DNA of 64,000 nt from Gammaproteobacteria bacterium (GTDB lineage: Bacteria > Pseudomonadota > Gammaproteobacteria > Pseudomonadales > Azotimanducaceae), in assembly GCA_007694905.1 (NCBI GenBank), contig REEU01000161.1:1-64000 (forward strand), written 5' to 3'. Below are positions 54,413 to 63,506 of this stretch, piece by piece. The notes under the pieces were generated by a model, which was not told the origin of the DNA, did not search any database, and worked only from the letters and a program-made list of their open reading frames with translations. The position numbers and the translations under genes are program-made. How positions within the stretch are numbered: position 1 is the first letter of the stretch; every line of letters starts with the position of its first letter.

Positions 54413-55831
54413 ATGCCAAGGGGATGTGCATTGGCCTGGATCGATACGCTCTTTTCCGCCTTCTCGAACTTCGTATGGGGTTATCTGGTCCTGTGGCTGC
54501 TGCTCGGCGGTGGCATTTGGCTGTTGATCTATTCCCGGGGTCTGGCCTATCGCCACTTTCATCACTCCTTCCAGCTTCTGACCGGGCGCTGGGATCGTCA
54601 TGATGACCCTGGAGATATCACCCACTTCCAGGCGCTGTCGGCAGCACTGTCCGGAACGCTGGGCCTGGGCAATATTGCAGGCGTCGCGGTGGCGATCTTC
54701 GTCGGCGGTCCCGGCGCCATCTTCTGGATGTGGCTGACCGGCCTGCTCGGCGTCACGCTTAAGTTTTTCACCTGTTCGCTGGCCATCATGTACCGGGGGC
54801 GGGACTCCATGGGCGTCCTGCAGGGTGGCCCCATGTACGTGATTCGCGAAGGCCTGCCGAAGCGGTGGTACCCGCTGGCGGTGTTCTTCGCCGTGGCGGC
54901 CATGTTCGGCACGCTGCCCGTGTTCCAGGTCAATCAGCTCACGCAGATCGTGCGCGACGTGATCGCCATTCCCCAGGGTTGGGCTGCGGCAGACGCCCAC
55001 TTCGGATTCGATCTCGGCTTTGGTGTCCTCGTGGCTCTCATCGTCGGTGTGGTGATCTTCGGCGGCATCAGCCGGGTCGGGTACACCGCCGCCCGAATTG
55101 TCCCGTTCATGGTGCTGGTGTACCTCGCGGCCTCGATCTGGATTCTGATTCTGAACGCTGGGGCCATTCCGGCCGCGTTTGCCCTCATCTTCACCGATGC
55201 GTTCACGGGGCAGGCGGTTGCCGGCGGCTTCCTCGGGGCGCTGCTCATCGGTGTCCGCCAGGGTGCATTCTCGAACGAAGCCGGCATCGGCAACGAATCC
55301 CTGGCCCACGGCGCAGCCCGCACCCAGGTGCCGGTACGCGAGGGGCTGGTCGCGATGATCGGCCCCGTGGTGGACACGTTGATCGTCTGTACGGCGACCG
55401 CGCTGGTGATTCTGGTGACAGGCGTCTGGGAGACGGGTACCGAAAGCGGTGTGACCATGACTTCACAGGCGTTCGAGAGCGTCCTCGGCCCCTTCGGGCC
55501 CTGGCTGCTGGTGCTGCTCGTGGTGTTCTTCAGCGTCAGCACCATGTTCACGTTCTGGTATTACGGAGCGAAGTGTCTCGGCTTCCTCATCGGTGCACAA
55601 AAGCAGCATTATTACCGCTGGTTCTATGTGCTTCTGGTGGTTATCGGCTCGGTTCTGTCCATCGATGCGGTCGTCGGCCTGATCACGGGCATGTATGGGC
55701 TGATGGCGATTCCGACGATCGTATCCACCGTGCTGCTGGCGCCGAAGGTCCTGGCCCATGCCCGCGACTACCTTGGTCGCAGCGAAGCCGGGCGGGCCCG
55801 TTGGCAGGCGGAGGTGGATCCCGGCAGCTGA
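54413..55831 (+). CDS. Alanine/glycine:cation symporter (AGCS family)
   Basis: A 472-residue sodium-coupled amino-acid transporter. Family landmarks are ALSAALSGTLGLGNIAGVAV, the GRDSMGVLQGGPMYVIREG loop, and GVRQGAFSNEAGIGNESLAH with AAR following, where the N-E-A-G segment is the AGCS signature. About eleven membrane helices are visible. Alanine or glycine is the usual substrate, and glycine uptake would feed the gcv operon. The ATG at 54413 gives a short leader (MPRGCALAWIDTLFSA); a TTG at 54431 is an alternative. Confidence 0.93.
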   Translation: MPRGCALAWIDTLFSAFSNFVWGYLVLWLLLGGGIWLLIYSRGLAYRHFHHSFQLLTGRWDRHDDPGDITHFQALSAALSGTLGLGNIAGVAVAIFVGGPGAIFWMWLTGLLGVTLKFFTCSLAIMYRGRDSMGVLQGGPMYVIREGLPKRWYPLAVFFAVAAMFGTLPVFQVNQLTQIVRDVIAIPQGWAAADAHFGFDLGFGVLVALIVGVVIFGGISRVGYTAARIVPFMVLVYLAASIWILILNAGAIPAAFALIFTDAFTGQAVAGGFLGALLIGVRQGAFSNEAGIGNESLAHGAARTQVPVREGLVAMIGPVVDTLIVCTATALVILVTGVWETGTESGVTMTSQAFESVLGPFGPWLLVLLVVFFSVSTMFTFWYYGAKCLGFLIGAQKQHYYRWFYVLLVVIGSVLSIDAVVGLITGMYGLMAIPTIVSTVLLAPKVLAHARDYLGRSEAGRARWQAEVDPGS

Positions 55832-55924
55832 GTGGCAGCCGCGTTCAGAGCGTGCGGAAGCGGAAATGGACGAACAGGCGACCGTGGTTGTCGCTGATCA
55901 CATGCCGCTTCAAGGAGGCCCATT

Positions 55925-56239
55925 ATGAAAGTGAGTCTGGAGATCTGTCTCGTGCCCATCGGTGTCGGCACGTCCGTCTCGGCCTACGTGGCGGCCTGCC
56001 AGACGGTGCTGGCGGAGGCCGGGCTCGAGCCGCAGATGCATGCCTACGGCACCAACGTGGAAGGTGAGTGGGACGAGGTGTTCGCGGCGCTCAAGCGCTG
56101 CCATGAGAAAGTCCATGACATGGGGGCGGTACGCATCTTCACGTCGCTGAAGGTCGGCACCCGGACGGACCGGGTCCAGACACTGCAGGACAAGATCACC
56201 AGCGTGGAAGATCGTCTGAGTGGAAAAGCGCCCGGGTAG
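55925..56239 (+). CDS. MTH1187/YkoF-like thiamine-binding family protein
   Basis: A 104-residue ferredoxin-like-fold protein of the MTH1187 family (DUF77/Thiamine_BP). MKVSLEICLVPIGVG, AYGTNVEGEWDEVFAALKRC and IFTSLKVGTRTDRVQTLQDK with ITSVEDRL are the family blocks. Characterised relatives bind thiamine or its pyrimidine part and may act as carrier proteins. It follows a strong AAGGAGG ribosome binding site, 93 bases after the amino-acid symporter. No TPP riboswitch is evident upstream. Confidence 0.9.
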   Translation: MKVSLEICLVPIGVGTSVSAYVAACQTVLAEAGLEPQMHAYGTNVEGEWDEVFAALKRCHEKVHDMGAVRIFTSLKVGTRTDRVQTLQDKITSVEDRLSGKAPG

Positions 56240-56263
56240 CGAAGGAGCCCGCGCGCCGTGCTG

Positions 56264-57502
56264 TCATCGGCTCCAGACACCGCCTGTGTTGCTGCGGTAG
56301 CCCAGCGCCGAGTAGGCGGCATCCACCAGTGACTGCCCGCGTTCGTTCAGCAGCAGGCCTGCACCCATGCGGTTCATGCTGTAGCCGAAGGCCAGTTCGC
56401 AGTCGGGATCGGCGAATCCGAGGCTGCCGCCGGCGCCGACGTGGCCGAATGCGCGCTCACCGATGATGACGCTCTCGATGTTGCCGTGGGGCCGGTGACG
56501 GTTGTCCATGGATTTCATGAATCCCAGAGCGAACCGGCTCGGGATCAGCAGGGTCGCATCCTTTCCGGTGGCCATGGAGACCTGGCTCATGCGGGTGATG
56601 GCATCGTTGCTGAAGAAATGGTGCCCGCCGGCCGTGCCGCCGAGCGCCAGCGGTTCGAACATGCCGGAGACGCCACGGGCGTTGCTGATGCCGCCGCCAC
56701 CACCGATCTCGGCGGCATGGGCTTCCCTGGAGTCAGGCGCGTAGCCGCCGGAGTTGAGCAGGGCCAAGGACGAGATGGAGTCGGGGTCGGCCATCAGCGC
56801 CTGGGTGAAGTCGGTGAACGGCCCCTCCGGACCAGGTGCCCAAGGGATGAGCCTGGACACCCGGGGCTCGATCACCTCGGGCAGGCCGATCCAGAAGTCG
56901 AGGCCCAGCGGGCCGGCCACCTCCTCCGCGAAAAATGTTCCGAGTGATCGCCCCGACACCCGGCGCACGATCTCGCCGACGGTCCAGCCGAAGCTGATCA
57001 TGTGGTAACCGTTGCGGGTTCCGGGCTCCCAGAACGGTTCCTCGGCCTCCAGTCGGCCGACCATGTAGTCCCAGTCGTAGTAACCGCCGGGCTTGATCGG
57101 TTCCCGGAAGGCAGGGAGCCCCACGGAGTGGTTCAGCAGCATCGCCACGGTTGCGCCTTCTTTTCCCGGTTGGCCGAACCCGGGCCAGTAGTCGGTGACC
57201 GGTGCATGCAGATCGAGCTGGCCGCGTTCCGCAAGCAGGTGGGCGCAGAAGGCCGTCGCGGCCTTGGTGATCGAGAACACCAGGGAGACGGTGTCTTCCG
57301 TCCACGGTGTGGCGTCCACTTCGTTGACCCGGCCACCCCAGAGATCGACCCGGAGTTCACCGCCGACGCGCAGGGCGACGGATGCGCCGAGCTCGTTGCG
57401 CTGCTCGAAGTTGGTGACAAAGGCGTCGAGCACGCCCTCGAAGGCTTGGTCCAGCCGACCCTGAACCCGCCCCTTGGAAGTCTCGATGTCGATCTGCTTC
57501 AT
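56264..57502 (-). CDS. Serine hydrolase, class C beta-lactamase/esterase family, cytosolic
   Basis: A 412-residue penicillin-binding-fold hydrolase without a signal peptide. The SxxK motif is Ser77-I-T-Lys80 in LVFSITKAATAF. LLNHSVGLPAF, GTRNGYHMISFGWTVGEIVR (the tyrosine-motif region) and GAGGSLGFADPDCELAFGYS near the end fit EstB-like carboxylesterases. This is a different subgroup from the exported paralogue at 7099-8412. The start at 57502 (MKQIDIETSKGRVQG) is chosen because codons upstream are not conserved-looking. Substrate unknown. Confidence 0.9.
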   Translation of the reverse strand: MKQIDIETSKGRVQGRLDQAFEGVLDAFVTNFEQRNELGASVALRVGGELRVDLWGGRVNEVDATPWTEDTVSLVFSITKAATAFCAHLLAERGQLDLHAPVTDYWPGFGQPGKEGATVAMLLNHSVGLPAFREPIKPGGYYDWDYMVGRLEAEEPFWEPGTRNGYHMISFGWTVGEIVRRVSGRSLGTFFAEEVAGPLGLDFWIGLPEVIEPRVSRLIPWAPGPEGPFTDFTQALMADPDSISSLALLNSGGYAPDSREAHAAEIGGGGGISNARGVSGMFEPLALGGTAGGHHFFSNDAITRMSQVSMATGKDATLLIPSRFALGFMKSMDNRHRPHGNIESVIIGERAFGHVGAGGSLGFADPDCELAFGYSMNRMGAGLLLNERGQSLVDAAYSALGYRSNTGGVWSR

Positions 57503-57694
57503 GGCCCGCGCTCCCCGTTTGGATGAAGCGCAGATAGTAGCAGGGCGTTCGCTGTTCGAGGCGACCGTTGTTCTGTGGTGACGAATGCGTGCTTGGACAG
57601 GCGTGCGGTCGAAGCAGGCGTTGAAAGTCAGCGGCACTGTTCGATGCCAATCATGTAGGCTGCAGCGAGTGCTTCCGGATGATCAGGAGCCATC

Positions 57695-59203
57695 GTGACC
57701 AACGCCATAGTCGTCCTGCTCGACAGTCTCAACCGGCATATGCTGGGTGCCTACGGTGGGCGCGAATTTGCCACGCCCAACTTAGACCGCTTCGCTGCCC
57801 GATCAGTGCGCTTCGACAACCACTATTCGGGTTCGCTGCCCTGCATGCCTGCGCGCCACGACATTCTGGTGGGCGCGATGGATTTCCTCTGGAAGCCCTG
57901 GGGTTCCATCGAGCTCTGGGAGGAGCCCATCACGCAGCCGCTGCGGGAGAAGGGCGTCACCACCATGCTGGTCACCGATCACCCACACCTGTTCGAGACC
58001 GGCGGGGAGAACTATCACACCGAGTTCCGGGGCTGGGACTATGTCCGCGGGCATGAAAATGATCCCTGGCGGACGCGCCCGGACCCGAGCTGGCTGGGTA
58101 CGCCCGCCCTGCCGGCAGACCTGGGCCATGGGCAGCACTACAACGACGCGCGAACGTGGTTCCGGGAGGAGCTGGACTTTCCCGGTCCGCGGACCATGAA
58201 CGCGGCCCGCCGCTGGCTCGAACAGGAGGCGAATCGGGACGAGCCGTTTCTGCTTTTCGTGGACGAGTTCGATCCTCACGAGCCCTTCGACACGCCGGCG
58301 CCCTGGGCCAACCGCTACGACCCGGACTGGAAGGGGCCGCTGAAGATCTGGCCGCCCTACAGCACGGACACGGTGGCATCCGGCGTGCTGACCGAGGCCG
58401 AGGCGTGGCACGTGCGGGCGAACTACGGCTCCAAACTGTCCATGATCGACCACTGGTTCGGGCGGCTGCTCGATACTGTGGATGCCATGGACCTGTGGCG
58501 GGACACCGCCATCATGGTGTGCACCGACCACGGTCACTATCTGGGCGAGCGGGACATCTTCGGTAAACCTGGCGTGCCCCTCTACGAGCCTTTGGGGCAC
58601 ACGCCGCTGTTCGTCCACCTGCCCGGCGTCGAACCCGGCGCCCGCAGTGCCCTGACCACCAACGTGGATCTGAATGCGACGCTCTACGACCTGTTCGGAC
58701 TCACGCCACGCTGCCGCACCCACGGCCACTCCCTTTTGCCGCTGCTGGACGGTCGAGCGACGCAGATTCGCGACTGGGCCTTAGCCGGTGTCTACGGGCG
58801 CTGGGTGCACGTCCTCGACGGCCGCCGCAAGTACGCCCGCGCACCGGTAAGCGCTGACAACCTGCCGCTGTCCCTGTGGTCGAATCGCTGGTCCACCATG
58901 CCGGTGCACGGTATGCCGCGATTGAAGCTGCCGAAGCCCGATCGGCGCGCGGTGATCGATTTCATGCCGGGGTCCCAGATCCCGGTGTTGCGGCAGCCCT
59001 TTGCCCCCGGCGACCGGCTGCCGTACTGGTGTCATCAGCAACCCTCGGATGCCCACTGTCTCTACGACCTCGATGTGGATCCCGGCGAACAGGAGAACCG
59101 ACTCGGCGGCAGCGACGAGCGCAATATGCTGGAGCTGCTGCATACGGCGCTAACGGAAATCGAAGCGCCCCCGGAACAGTTCCGCCGCCTCGGTCTCGAC
59201 TGA
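57695..59203 (+). CDS. Sulfatase, Cys-type (formylglycine)
   Basis: A 502-residue alkaline-phosphatase-superfamily sulfatase. The catalytic Cys50 lies in SGSLPCMPARHDILVG, a CxPxR motif that must be oxidised to formylglycine. Metal ligands are in VVLLDSLNRH near the start and VCTDHGHYLGERDIFGK near the middle. There is no signal peptide, so it is cytosolic unless moved otherwise; the formylglycine-generating enzyme is not in the window. Substrate (sulfate ester or phosphonate) unknown. Start is a GTG at 57695. Confidence 0.92.
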   Translation: MTNAIVVLLDSLNRHMLGAYGGREFATPNLDRFAARSVRFDNHYSGSLPCMPARHDILVGAMDFLWKPWGSIELWEEPITQPLREKGVTTMLVTDHPHLFETGGENYHTEFRGWDYVRGHENDPWRTRPDPSWLGTPALPADLGHGQHYNDARTWFREELDFPGPRTMNAARRWLEQEANRDEPFLLFVDEFDPHEPFDTPAPWANRYDPDWKGPLKIWPPYSTDTVASGVLTEAEAWHVRANYGSKLSMIDHWFGRLLDTVDAMDLWRDTAIMVCTDHGHYLGERDIFGKPGVPLYEPLGHTPLFVHLPGVEPGARSALTTNVDLNATLYDLFGLTPRCRTHGHSLLPLLDGRATQIRDWALAGVYGRWVHVLDGRRKYARAPVSADNLPLSLWSNRWSTMPVHGMPRLKLPKPDRRAVIDFMPGSQIPVLRQPFAPGDRLPYWCHQQPSDAHCLYDLDVDPGEQENRLGGSDERNMLELLHTALTEIEAPPEQFRRLGLD

Positions 59204-59456
59204 TGGGGTGTTTCGACCTTCTCCGATGCTGTTGACGTCAGCCAAAATCGGTTAGGGTTTCCGTATCGGCTGTCGTCCAGAAGCGCTTCTGCCCGCTGGA
59301 GTCGAGGCGCTGCAGGCACCCCGTTTGGGCCAGGGTGCCGGGCGAGGGATCCTGACGACCGCCCGCTTCATTTTTTCCACGGCTGTCAGGGATGCGTCCA
59401 CGGATCGGATCGGCTTCGATTGAAGCGCTCCGATGCCACCAGGGAGGTGGGGAGCT

Positions 59457-61238
59457 GTGGCATTCGAATATGGTTCGCAGTCCATCGAGCTGCGCAATCC
59501 CTTCCGGCTCGAGGGGCTGCTCTACTTCCTCCGCGGCGTCGTGGTCGCGGTTCTCGGCGGCTACCTGATTCTCTACGGCGCCGACGATCTGCGCTTTGGC
59601 GCCGGTGTGCTGCTGCTTGCCATCAGCCTCTATGCCATCGGCCTCGGGCTGTTCAAGGTGGCGCGCTTCTACGTCGGCAGGGGCGTGCCCGCCAACCTGT
59701 CGCGCTCATCCTCCAATGCACCGAGTATCACCCCGGGGCACGAAGGCGCCTTCCAACACGAGGGCATTTACGATCCGCCGAAGGTCCTGAGTGAAATGCT
59801 CGTTGGACGCAAGAACCTCACCTTCAAAGAGCCGCGTGGCTGGCTGGCGCGCATGCTCAATGGCCTCAGCTTCTCGTTGATCTTTCTGCCGTGGCCCATG
59901 CGCTGGATCACCTTGAAGCTGTTCATGGCCACTTGGTTCAGCGTCGCAGTGCTGGTCCTCCTGGGCCTGACGCTGCTCTATGCGCGCACCACCGAATGGA
60001 ACGTGGTCACCGATTCCGTGGTGGCGAGCTATCTCGGACTGGCAGCGCTCACCCTCGTCTTCGTCGTGTGGCTGCGCTACCAGCCCAGTCCGCTGTGGCG
60101 CAACTCGGATCTGCGCGCACCGCGCACCCACAGCAGCACGACGTCGTTTCAGGAGCGCCCCTTCCGCCAGTTCGTGAAGCTCGCGTTGTGGATAGTCGCC
60201 CCCGTGCTGCTGACCACGCAGCTGGTCGAGTATCAGGAGACCACGGGCCTGCCGCCCCTGCCGCTCGATCCCTATCCCTGGCTGGCCGTCTTCGCCGGTT
60301 CCCTACTCGTCGCATTCATCTATGCCCTGGTGATGGCGCAGCGCCGTGCGCCCCGCGGGATGGTGCCGACGGAAGTTTCGGAGTACCGCGATCACTGGCA
60401 GGAGAGCGTCCATCCTATGGACATCTTCCGCGCCATCGAGATGACCCTGGCGAACCACCGCTACATGGAGATTCCGAACCGGGAGTACATCAACGAACCG
60501 CCGAGCCTGCATGGCCAGGGCAGCGACAACAAAGGCGACTTCAGCGGTGAGATCCTGCACGAGATCCAGCCTGCCCCCATCGAACGCCGCCGCGATCCCC
60601 TGGTCCTGCCTGGTGTCGTGCTTGGCCAGGCGCTGCTGCTCGGATCCTCGGTCTGGCTGTTCGTCGCGGTCCAGAATCTGGCCCAGCCCTCCGTGGAGAC
60701 GGTCAGCGCCGCGCTGCTCGGTCCGGTGGTGCTGTGGCTGCTTGGGGGTTCTCTCGCCTACGTGGCAAACCTCTATCTGGGGGAGTTCCAGTTCGAGTCG
60801 CGTCTGATCGCGTTTCGCGCCAGCGGCACCTACAGTGAGTCCCGGCTTGCCACCGGCATGAGCATCCACGACTCCACCCGCTCGGAGAATGTTTTTGTCC
60901 GCTCGAGCCTGACGCCGTGGCTGGTGGTGAGCCAGATCCACTCGAGCATCATCGCGGTCAGTGGCGCGATGAATCTCGAACAGCCCCGCTATGTCCTTGC
61001 CATGGAGCGGGACGATGCCTTGACGGAAGAGTTGATCGCGGACATGCGTCGCTATCTGCGCGAACGTCAGGTTATGGCTGGCGTGCAATCCGAGGCCGAC
61101 CTCAAGGCCGCTTCGAGCATTCACCAGATGAACGAACAGACCCGGCCTCGACAGCTCGATCAACGTGCAGACCAGCAGCTGTCGGAAGACGTCAGGCGCG
61201 AGCGCCTCGGCCACGGTGCCTTGGGTGAGAAGGAGTAG
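59457..61238 (+). CDS. Large unknown membrane protein
   Basis: A 593-residue protein I do not recognise. Hydrophobic segments include GLLYFLRGVVVAVLGGYLIL, FGAGVLLLAISLYAIGLGLF, WFSVAVLVLLGLTLLYA, YLGLAALTLVFVVWL, LALWIVAPVLLTTQLV, WLAVFAGSLLVAFIYALVM and two more near residues 385-440. The C-terminal 150 residues are soluble, ending in a charged coiled-coil-like tail. A GTG at 59457 has GGAGG nine bases before it and is preferred to the ATG at 59433. No transporter or enzyme motif is evident. It stands alone between the sulfatase and LysR genes. Confidence 0.7.
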   Translation: MAFEYGSQSIELRNPFRLEGLLYFLRGVVVAVLGGYLILYGADDLRFGAGVLLLAISLYAIGLGLFKVARFYVGRGVPANLSRSSSNAPSITPGHEGAFQHEGIYDPPKVLSEMLVGRKNLTFKEPRGWLARMLNGLSFSLIFLPWPMRWITLKLFMATWFSVAVLVLLGLTLLYARTTEWNVVTDSVVASYLGLAALTLVFVVWLRYQPSPLWRNSDLRAPRTHSSTTSFQERPFRQFVKLALWIVAPVLLTTQLVEYQETTGLPPLPLDPYPWLAVFAGSLLVAFIYALVMAQRRAPRGMVPTEVSEYRDHWQESVHPMDIFRAIEMTLANHRYMEIPNREYINEPPSLHGQGSDNKGDFSGEILHEIQPAPIERRRDPLVLPGVVLGQALLLGSSVWLFVAVQNLAQPSVETVSAALLGPVVLWLLGGSLAYVANLYLGEFQFESRLIAFRASGTYSESRLATGMSIHDSTRSENVFVRSSLTPWLVVSQIHSSIIAVSGAMNLEQPRYVLAMERDDALTEELIADMRRYLRERQVMAGVQSEADLKAASSIHQMNEQTRPRQLDQRADQQLSEDVRRERLGHGALGEKE

Positions 61239-61490
61239 CGTGCCTCCGCGTGGCGGCCGCCTCGCCAAGACGTGCTGAGCGCAGTCCGATTTCGTCGCAG
61301 GGATTCGCCACGCAAGATTCGTTCACGCTGTCGCAGAAAGAACAGCTGGCCGGCGCGCTTGGTGTTCCTGTAGGCGAGCCCCATGCGGATCACGTGTGTA
61401 CGCGCCGCAACCTCGCTGACCGCACGGACGGACCTGCAAAATCCAAGCACGATTAATGGGATATGGCGTGTTCCATAAGCGTGATTCGGG
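61239..61490. other. Intergenic region with 45-base repeat and a short open frame
   Basis: A possible 68-codon frame (GTG 61250 to 61456) reads FTLSQKEQLAGALGVPVGEP with HADHVCTRRNLADR following, which looks somewhat coding but has no strong ribosome binding site. Bases 61303-61349 match 24309-24353 with two single-base gaps and few substitutions. If coding, the other copy would be frameshifted. No terminator hairpin stands out. Confidence 0.4.
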
Positions 61491-62330
61491 TCAGGGATCT
61501 GCGACGGACGCGGGCAGGAAGTATGCGGCAGCGTAGGCCATGAAGGCCCGGACGCGACCGGAGCGGCGCAGGTCCGGGTGCGTCAGCAGCCACAGGCTGC
61601 GCGCTGGGATCGTTGGCGCGTCCGGTAAGGGGGCGAGGTCCGGGCTCCACGCCGCTGCCAGCAGGGCCATGCCGAAGCCGGCGCGGGCGGCGGCAACGGC
61701 TTCGGCGTGACTGGCCACTTCCAGGGCAATGTCGGGTTCCCGGGTGATCGCGGCCAGAGCCTCCGCCTGCCATGCCAGCGTCGCCTCCGGTTCCGCCGCG
61801 TCACGCCAGACGATCCAGCGCGGCCGCTTGGCCTTGCTGGCCTTAGCGGTGCCCTGGAAGGTGAAGCTCAGCTTGGCGAGCTGGCGTCCCACCAGGTCCT
61901 CCGGTGGCGCATCGGTCATCCTCAAGTCGATGTCGACATCGGCAGACGCCGGATCGCTGAGCAGCGGGCGGATGCCCGGATGGGTGTCTCCGAAGCCTTT
62001 CAGCAGCGGCAGCAGATCGCAGATGCTCGCGTCCGGCAGCCGGAGGCGCAGGTCGCCGGCGAGTGCGCTGTCCTTGCCTGCAGCGCGCCGCAGCAGAGCG
62101 TCGGCATTGGCCGCCATCTCTTCTGCCAGCCGCAGCAGTTCCTGGCCTTCGCGGGTGATGCGATATCCGGTCTGACGGTGCTCGAACAGGCGCGTGGCCA
62201 GGCTGTGCTCCAGTCTGGCGACCTGCCGCAGGACCGTCGCGTGACTGACGCCGAGATCCACGGCCGCGCGGCTCACTGAGCCGCAGCGCGCCACCGCGAC
62301 GAAATAGCGGACCTGATCCCACTGGAACAT
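61491..62330 (-). CDS. LysR-family transcriptional regulator
   Basis: A 279-residue regulator. The N-terminal winged helix-turn-helix is MFQWDQVRYFVAVARCGSVS, RAAVDLGVSHATVLRQVARL and EHSLATRLFEHRQTGYRITR. The C-terminal effector domain is shorter and simpler than average (about 190 residues), as in the AmpR-unlike subgroup acting on oxidoreductase genes. It is transcribed away from ribB with 111 bases between them, containing a perfect 20-base palindrome, a likely binding site for this protein. Effector unknown. Confidence 0.92.
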   Translation of the reverse strand: MFQWDQVRYFVAVARCGSVSRAAVDLGVSHATVLRQVARLEHSLATRLFEHRQTGYRITREGQELLRLAEEMAANADALLRRAAGKDSALAGDLRLRLPDASICDLLPLLKGFGDTHPGIRPLLSDPASADVDIDLRMTDAPPEDLVGRQLAKLSFTFQGTAKASKAKRPRWIVWRDAAEPEATLAWQAEALAAITREPDIALEVASHAEAVAAARAGFGMALLAAAWSPDLAPLPDAPTIPARSLWLLTHPDLRRSGRVRAFMAYAAAYFLPASVADP

Positions 62331-62340
62331 GGCTGCCTGA

Positions 62341-62360
62341 TTGTTCGAATACGAACAATG
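62341..62360. promoter_or_regulatory. Probable LysR-type operator
   Basis: ATTGTTCG-AATA-CGAACAAT is a perfect palindrome of two eight-base arms around four bases, and contains the T-N11-A arrangement of LysR sites. A partial copy (ATTCAAACAAT, 62381-62391) follows about two helical turns later, matching the usual recognition/activation site pair. The interval is strikingly AT-rich and should hold both divergent promoters. Confidence 0.7.
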
Positions 62361-62441
62361 GATGTGTATATTTATCTATATTCAAACAATAGTGCGCCGC
62401 CTACCATCCTCGCAAGCCATGCCGATCAAAGGAGAAGCGAC

Positions 62442-63503
62442 ATGGGGCTCGCGAGCGTGGAAGACGCGATCCGGCAGACCGCCGCCGGTGGGTTCGTGAT
62501 CGTGGTGGACGACGAGGACCGTGAGAACGAGGGCGACCTGATCATCGCTGCGGAGAAGGCCACGCCGGAGGCGATCGCCTTCATGGTCCGGCATACCAGC
62601 GGGCTGATCTGCGCACCCTGCGAACCGGAGCGGCTCGACCGGCTCGAGCTGCCGTTGATGGTTGCGGCCAACCAGGAAGCGCACCGTTGTGCCTACGCCA
62701 TCTCGGTGGATGTTCGGGCCGGGATGACCACCGGGATCGCCGCGGCGGAACGGGCCGCGACCCTGAATGCGCTGGCTGACCCGAACGCAGTGGCCGAGGA
62801 CTTCGTCCGACCGGGACACGTGATTCCGCTGCGCTATGAGCCCGGCGGCGTGCTGGTGCGATCCGGGCACACCGAGGCGGCCGTGGATCTGGCGCGCCTG
62901 GCGGGATTGCGGCCGGCCGGTGCCATCTGCGAGCTGGTCCACGACGATGGCCGCATGCAGCGGCTGCCGGATCTGCTGGCGTTTGGCGCACAGCACGGCC
63001 TGCCGGTGATCAGCATCGAGGCGCTGATCCGCTATCGGGCCCGGCATGATGTGCTGGTCACGGAGTTGGCCCGGGAACGGGTGGAACTCGGCGGCCAGTC
63101 CCTGACCACGCACGTGTTTCAGGCCCGCTTCGACGAGCGGCCGATTCTGGCTCTGGTGAGCGGCGTCATCCTTCCCGAGACACCGACCCTGGTGCGTGTC
63201 ATCAAGGGCGATGCCGGGCGGGATCTGTTCAGCTCAGCACTGATGCCGGGCAACCCCGTGCATCGCACCCTGGAGCTGCTGGCGGAAGCACCTGCGGGCA
63301 TCCTCGTCTACCTGCCGCCGGATCCACCCGGAAGCGAAGGCTCTGAATCGGGGGGCAGCGTCTGGCGCCGCGTGGGACTCGGCAGCGCCGTGCTGTCCAG
63401 TCTCGGCGTCGGACGCATCCATCTGCTGGCGAGCAAGGAGCTGTCGTTTCCAGGCATCGCCAGCTTCGGGCTGCGCATCGAGAGTCTGGTCAAGGAAGCT
63501 TGA
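62442..63503 (+). CDS. ribB: 3,4-dihydroxy-2-butanone-4-phosphate synthase with degenerate GTP cyclohydrolase II-like C-terminus
   Basis: A 353-residue protein. Residues 1-205 are DHBP synthase, which turns ribulose 5-phosphate into the four-carbon precursor of riboflavin: VDDEDRENEGDLIIAAE, MVRHTSGLICAP and VRPGHVIPLRYEPGGVL with RSGHTEAAVDLARLAGL. The remaining 150 residues follow the RibA pattern loosely but contain no Cys at all, so the zinc site of GTP cyclohydrolase II is absent and that half cannot be catalytic in the usual way. The start at 62442 has AAAGGAGAAG upstream. It is divergent from a LysR gene; no FMN riboswitch is apparent in the 111-base gap. Confidence 0.92.
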   Translation: MGLASVEDAIRQTAAGGFVIVVDDEDRENEGDLIIAAEKATPEAIAFMVRHTSGLICAPCEPERLDRLELPLMVAANQEAHRCAYAISVDVRAGMTTGIAAAERAATLNALADPNAVAEDFVRPGHVIPLRYEPGGVLVRSGHTEAAVDLARLAGLRPAGAICELVHDDGRMQRLPDLLAFGAQHGLPVISIEALIRYRARHDVLVTELARERVELGGQSLTTHVFQARFDERPILALVSGVILPETPTLVRVIKGDAGRDLFSSALMPGNPVHRTLELLAEAPAGILVYLPPDPPGSEGSESGGSVWRRVGLGSAVLSSLGVGRIHLLASKELSFPGIASFGLRIESLVKEA

Positions 63504-63506
63504 AGG

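Noticed and set aside
61250-61456. 68-codon plus-strand frame as a firm gene
   Set aside because: It has a GTG start without a good ribosome binding site and no recognised family. It is kept only as a possibility within the intergenic entry and the repeat finding.
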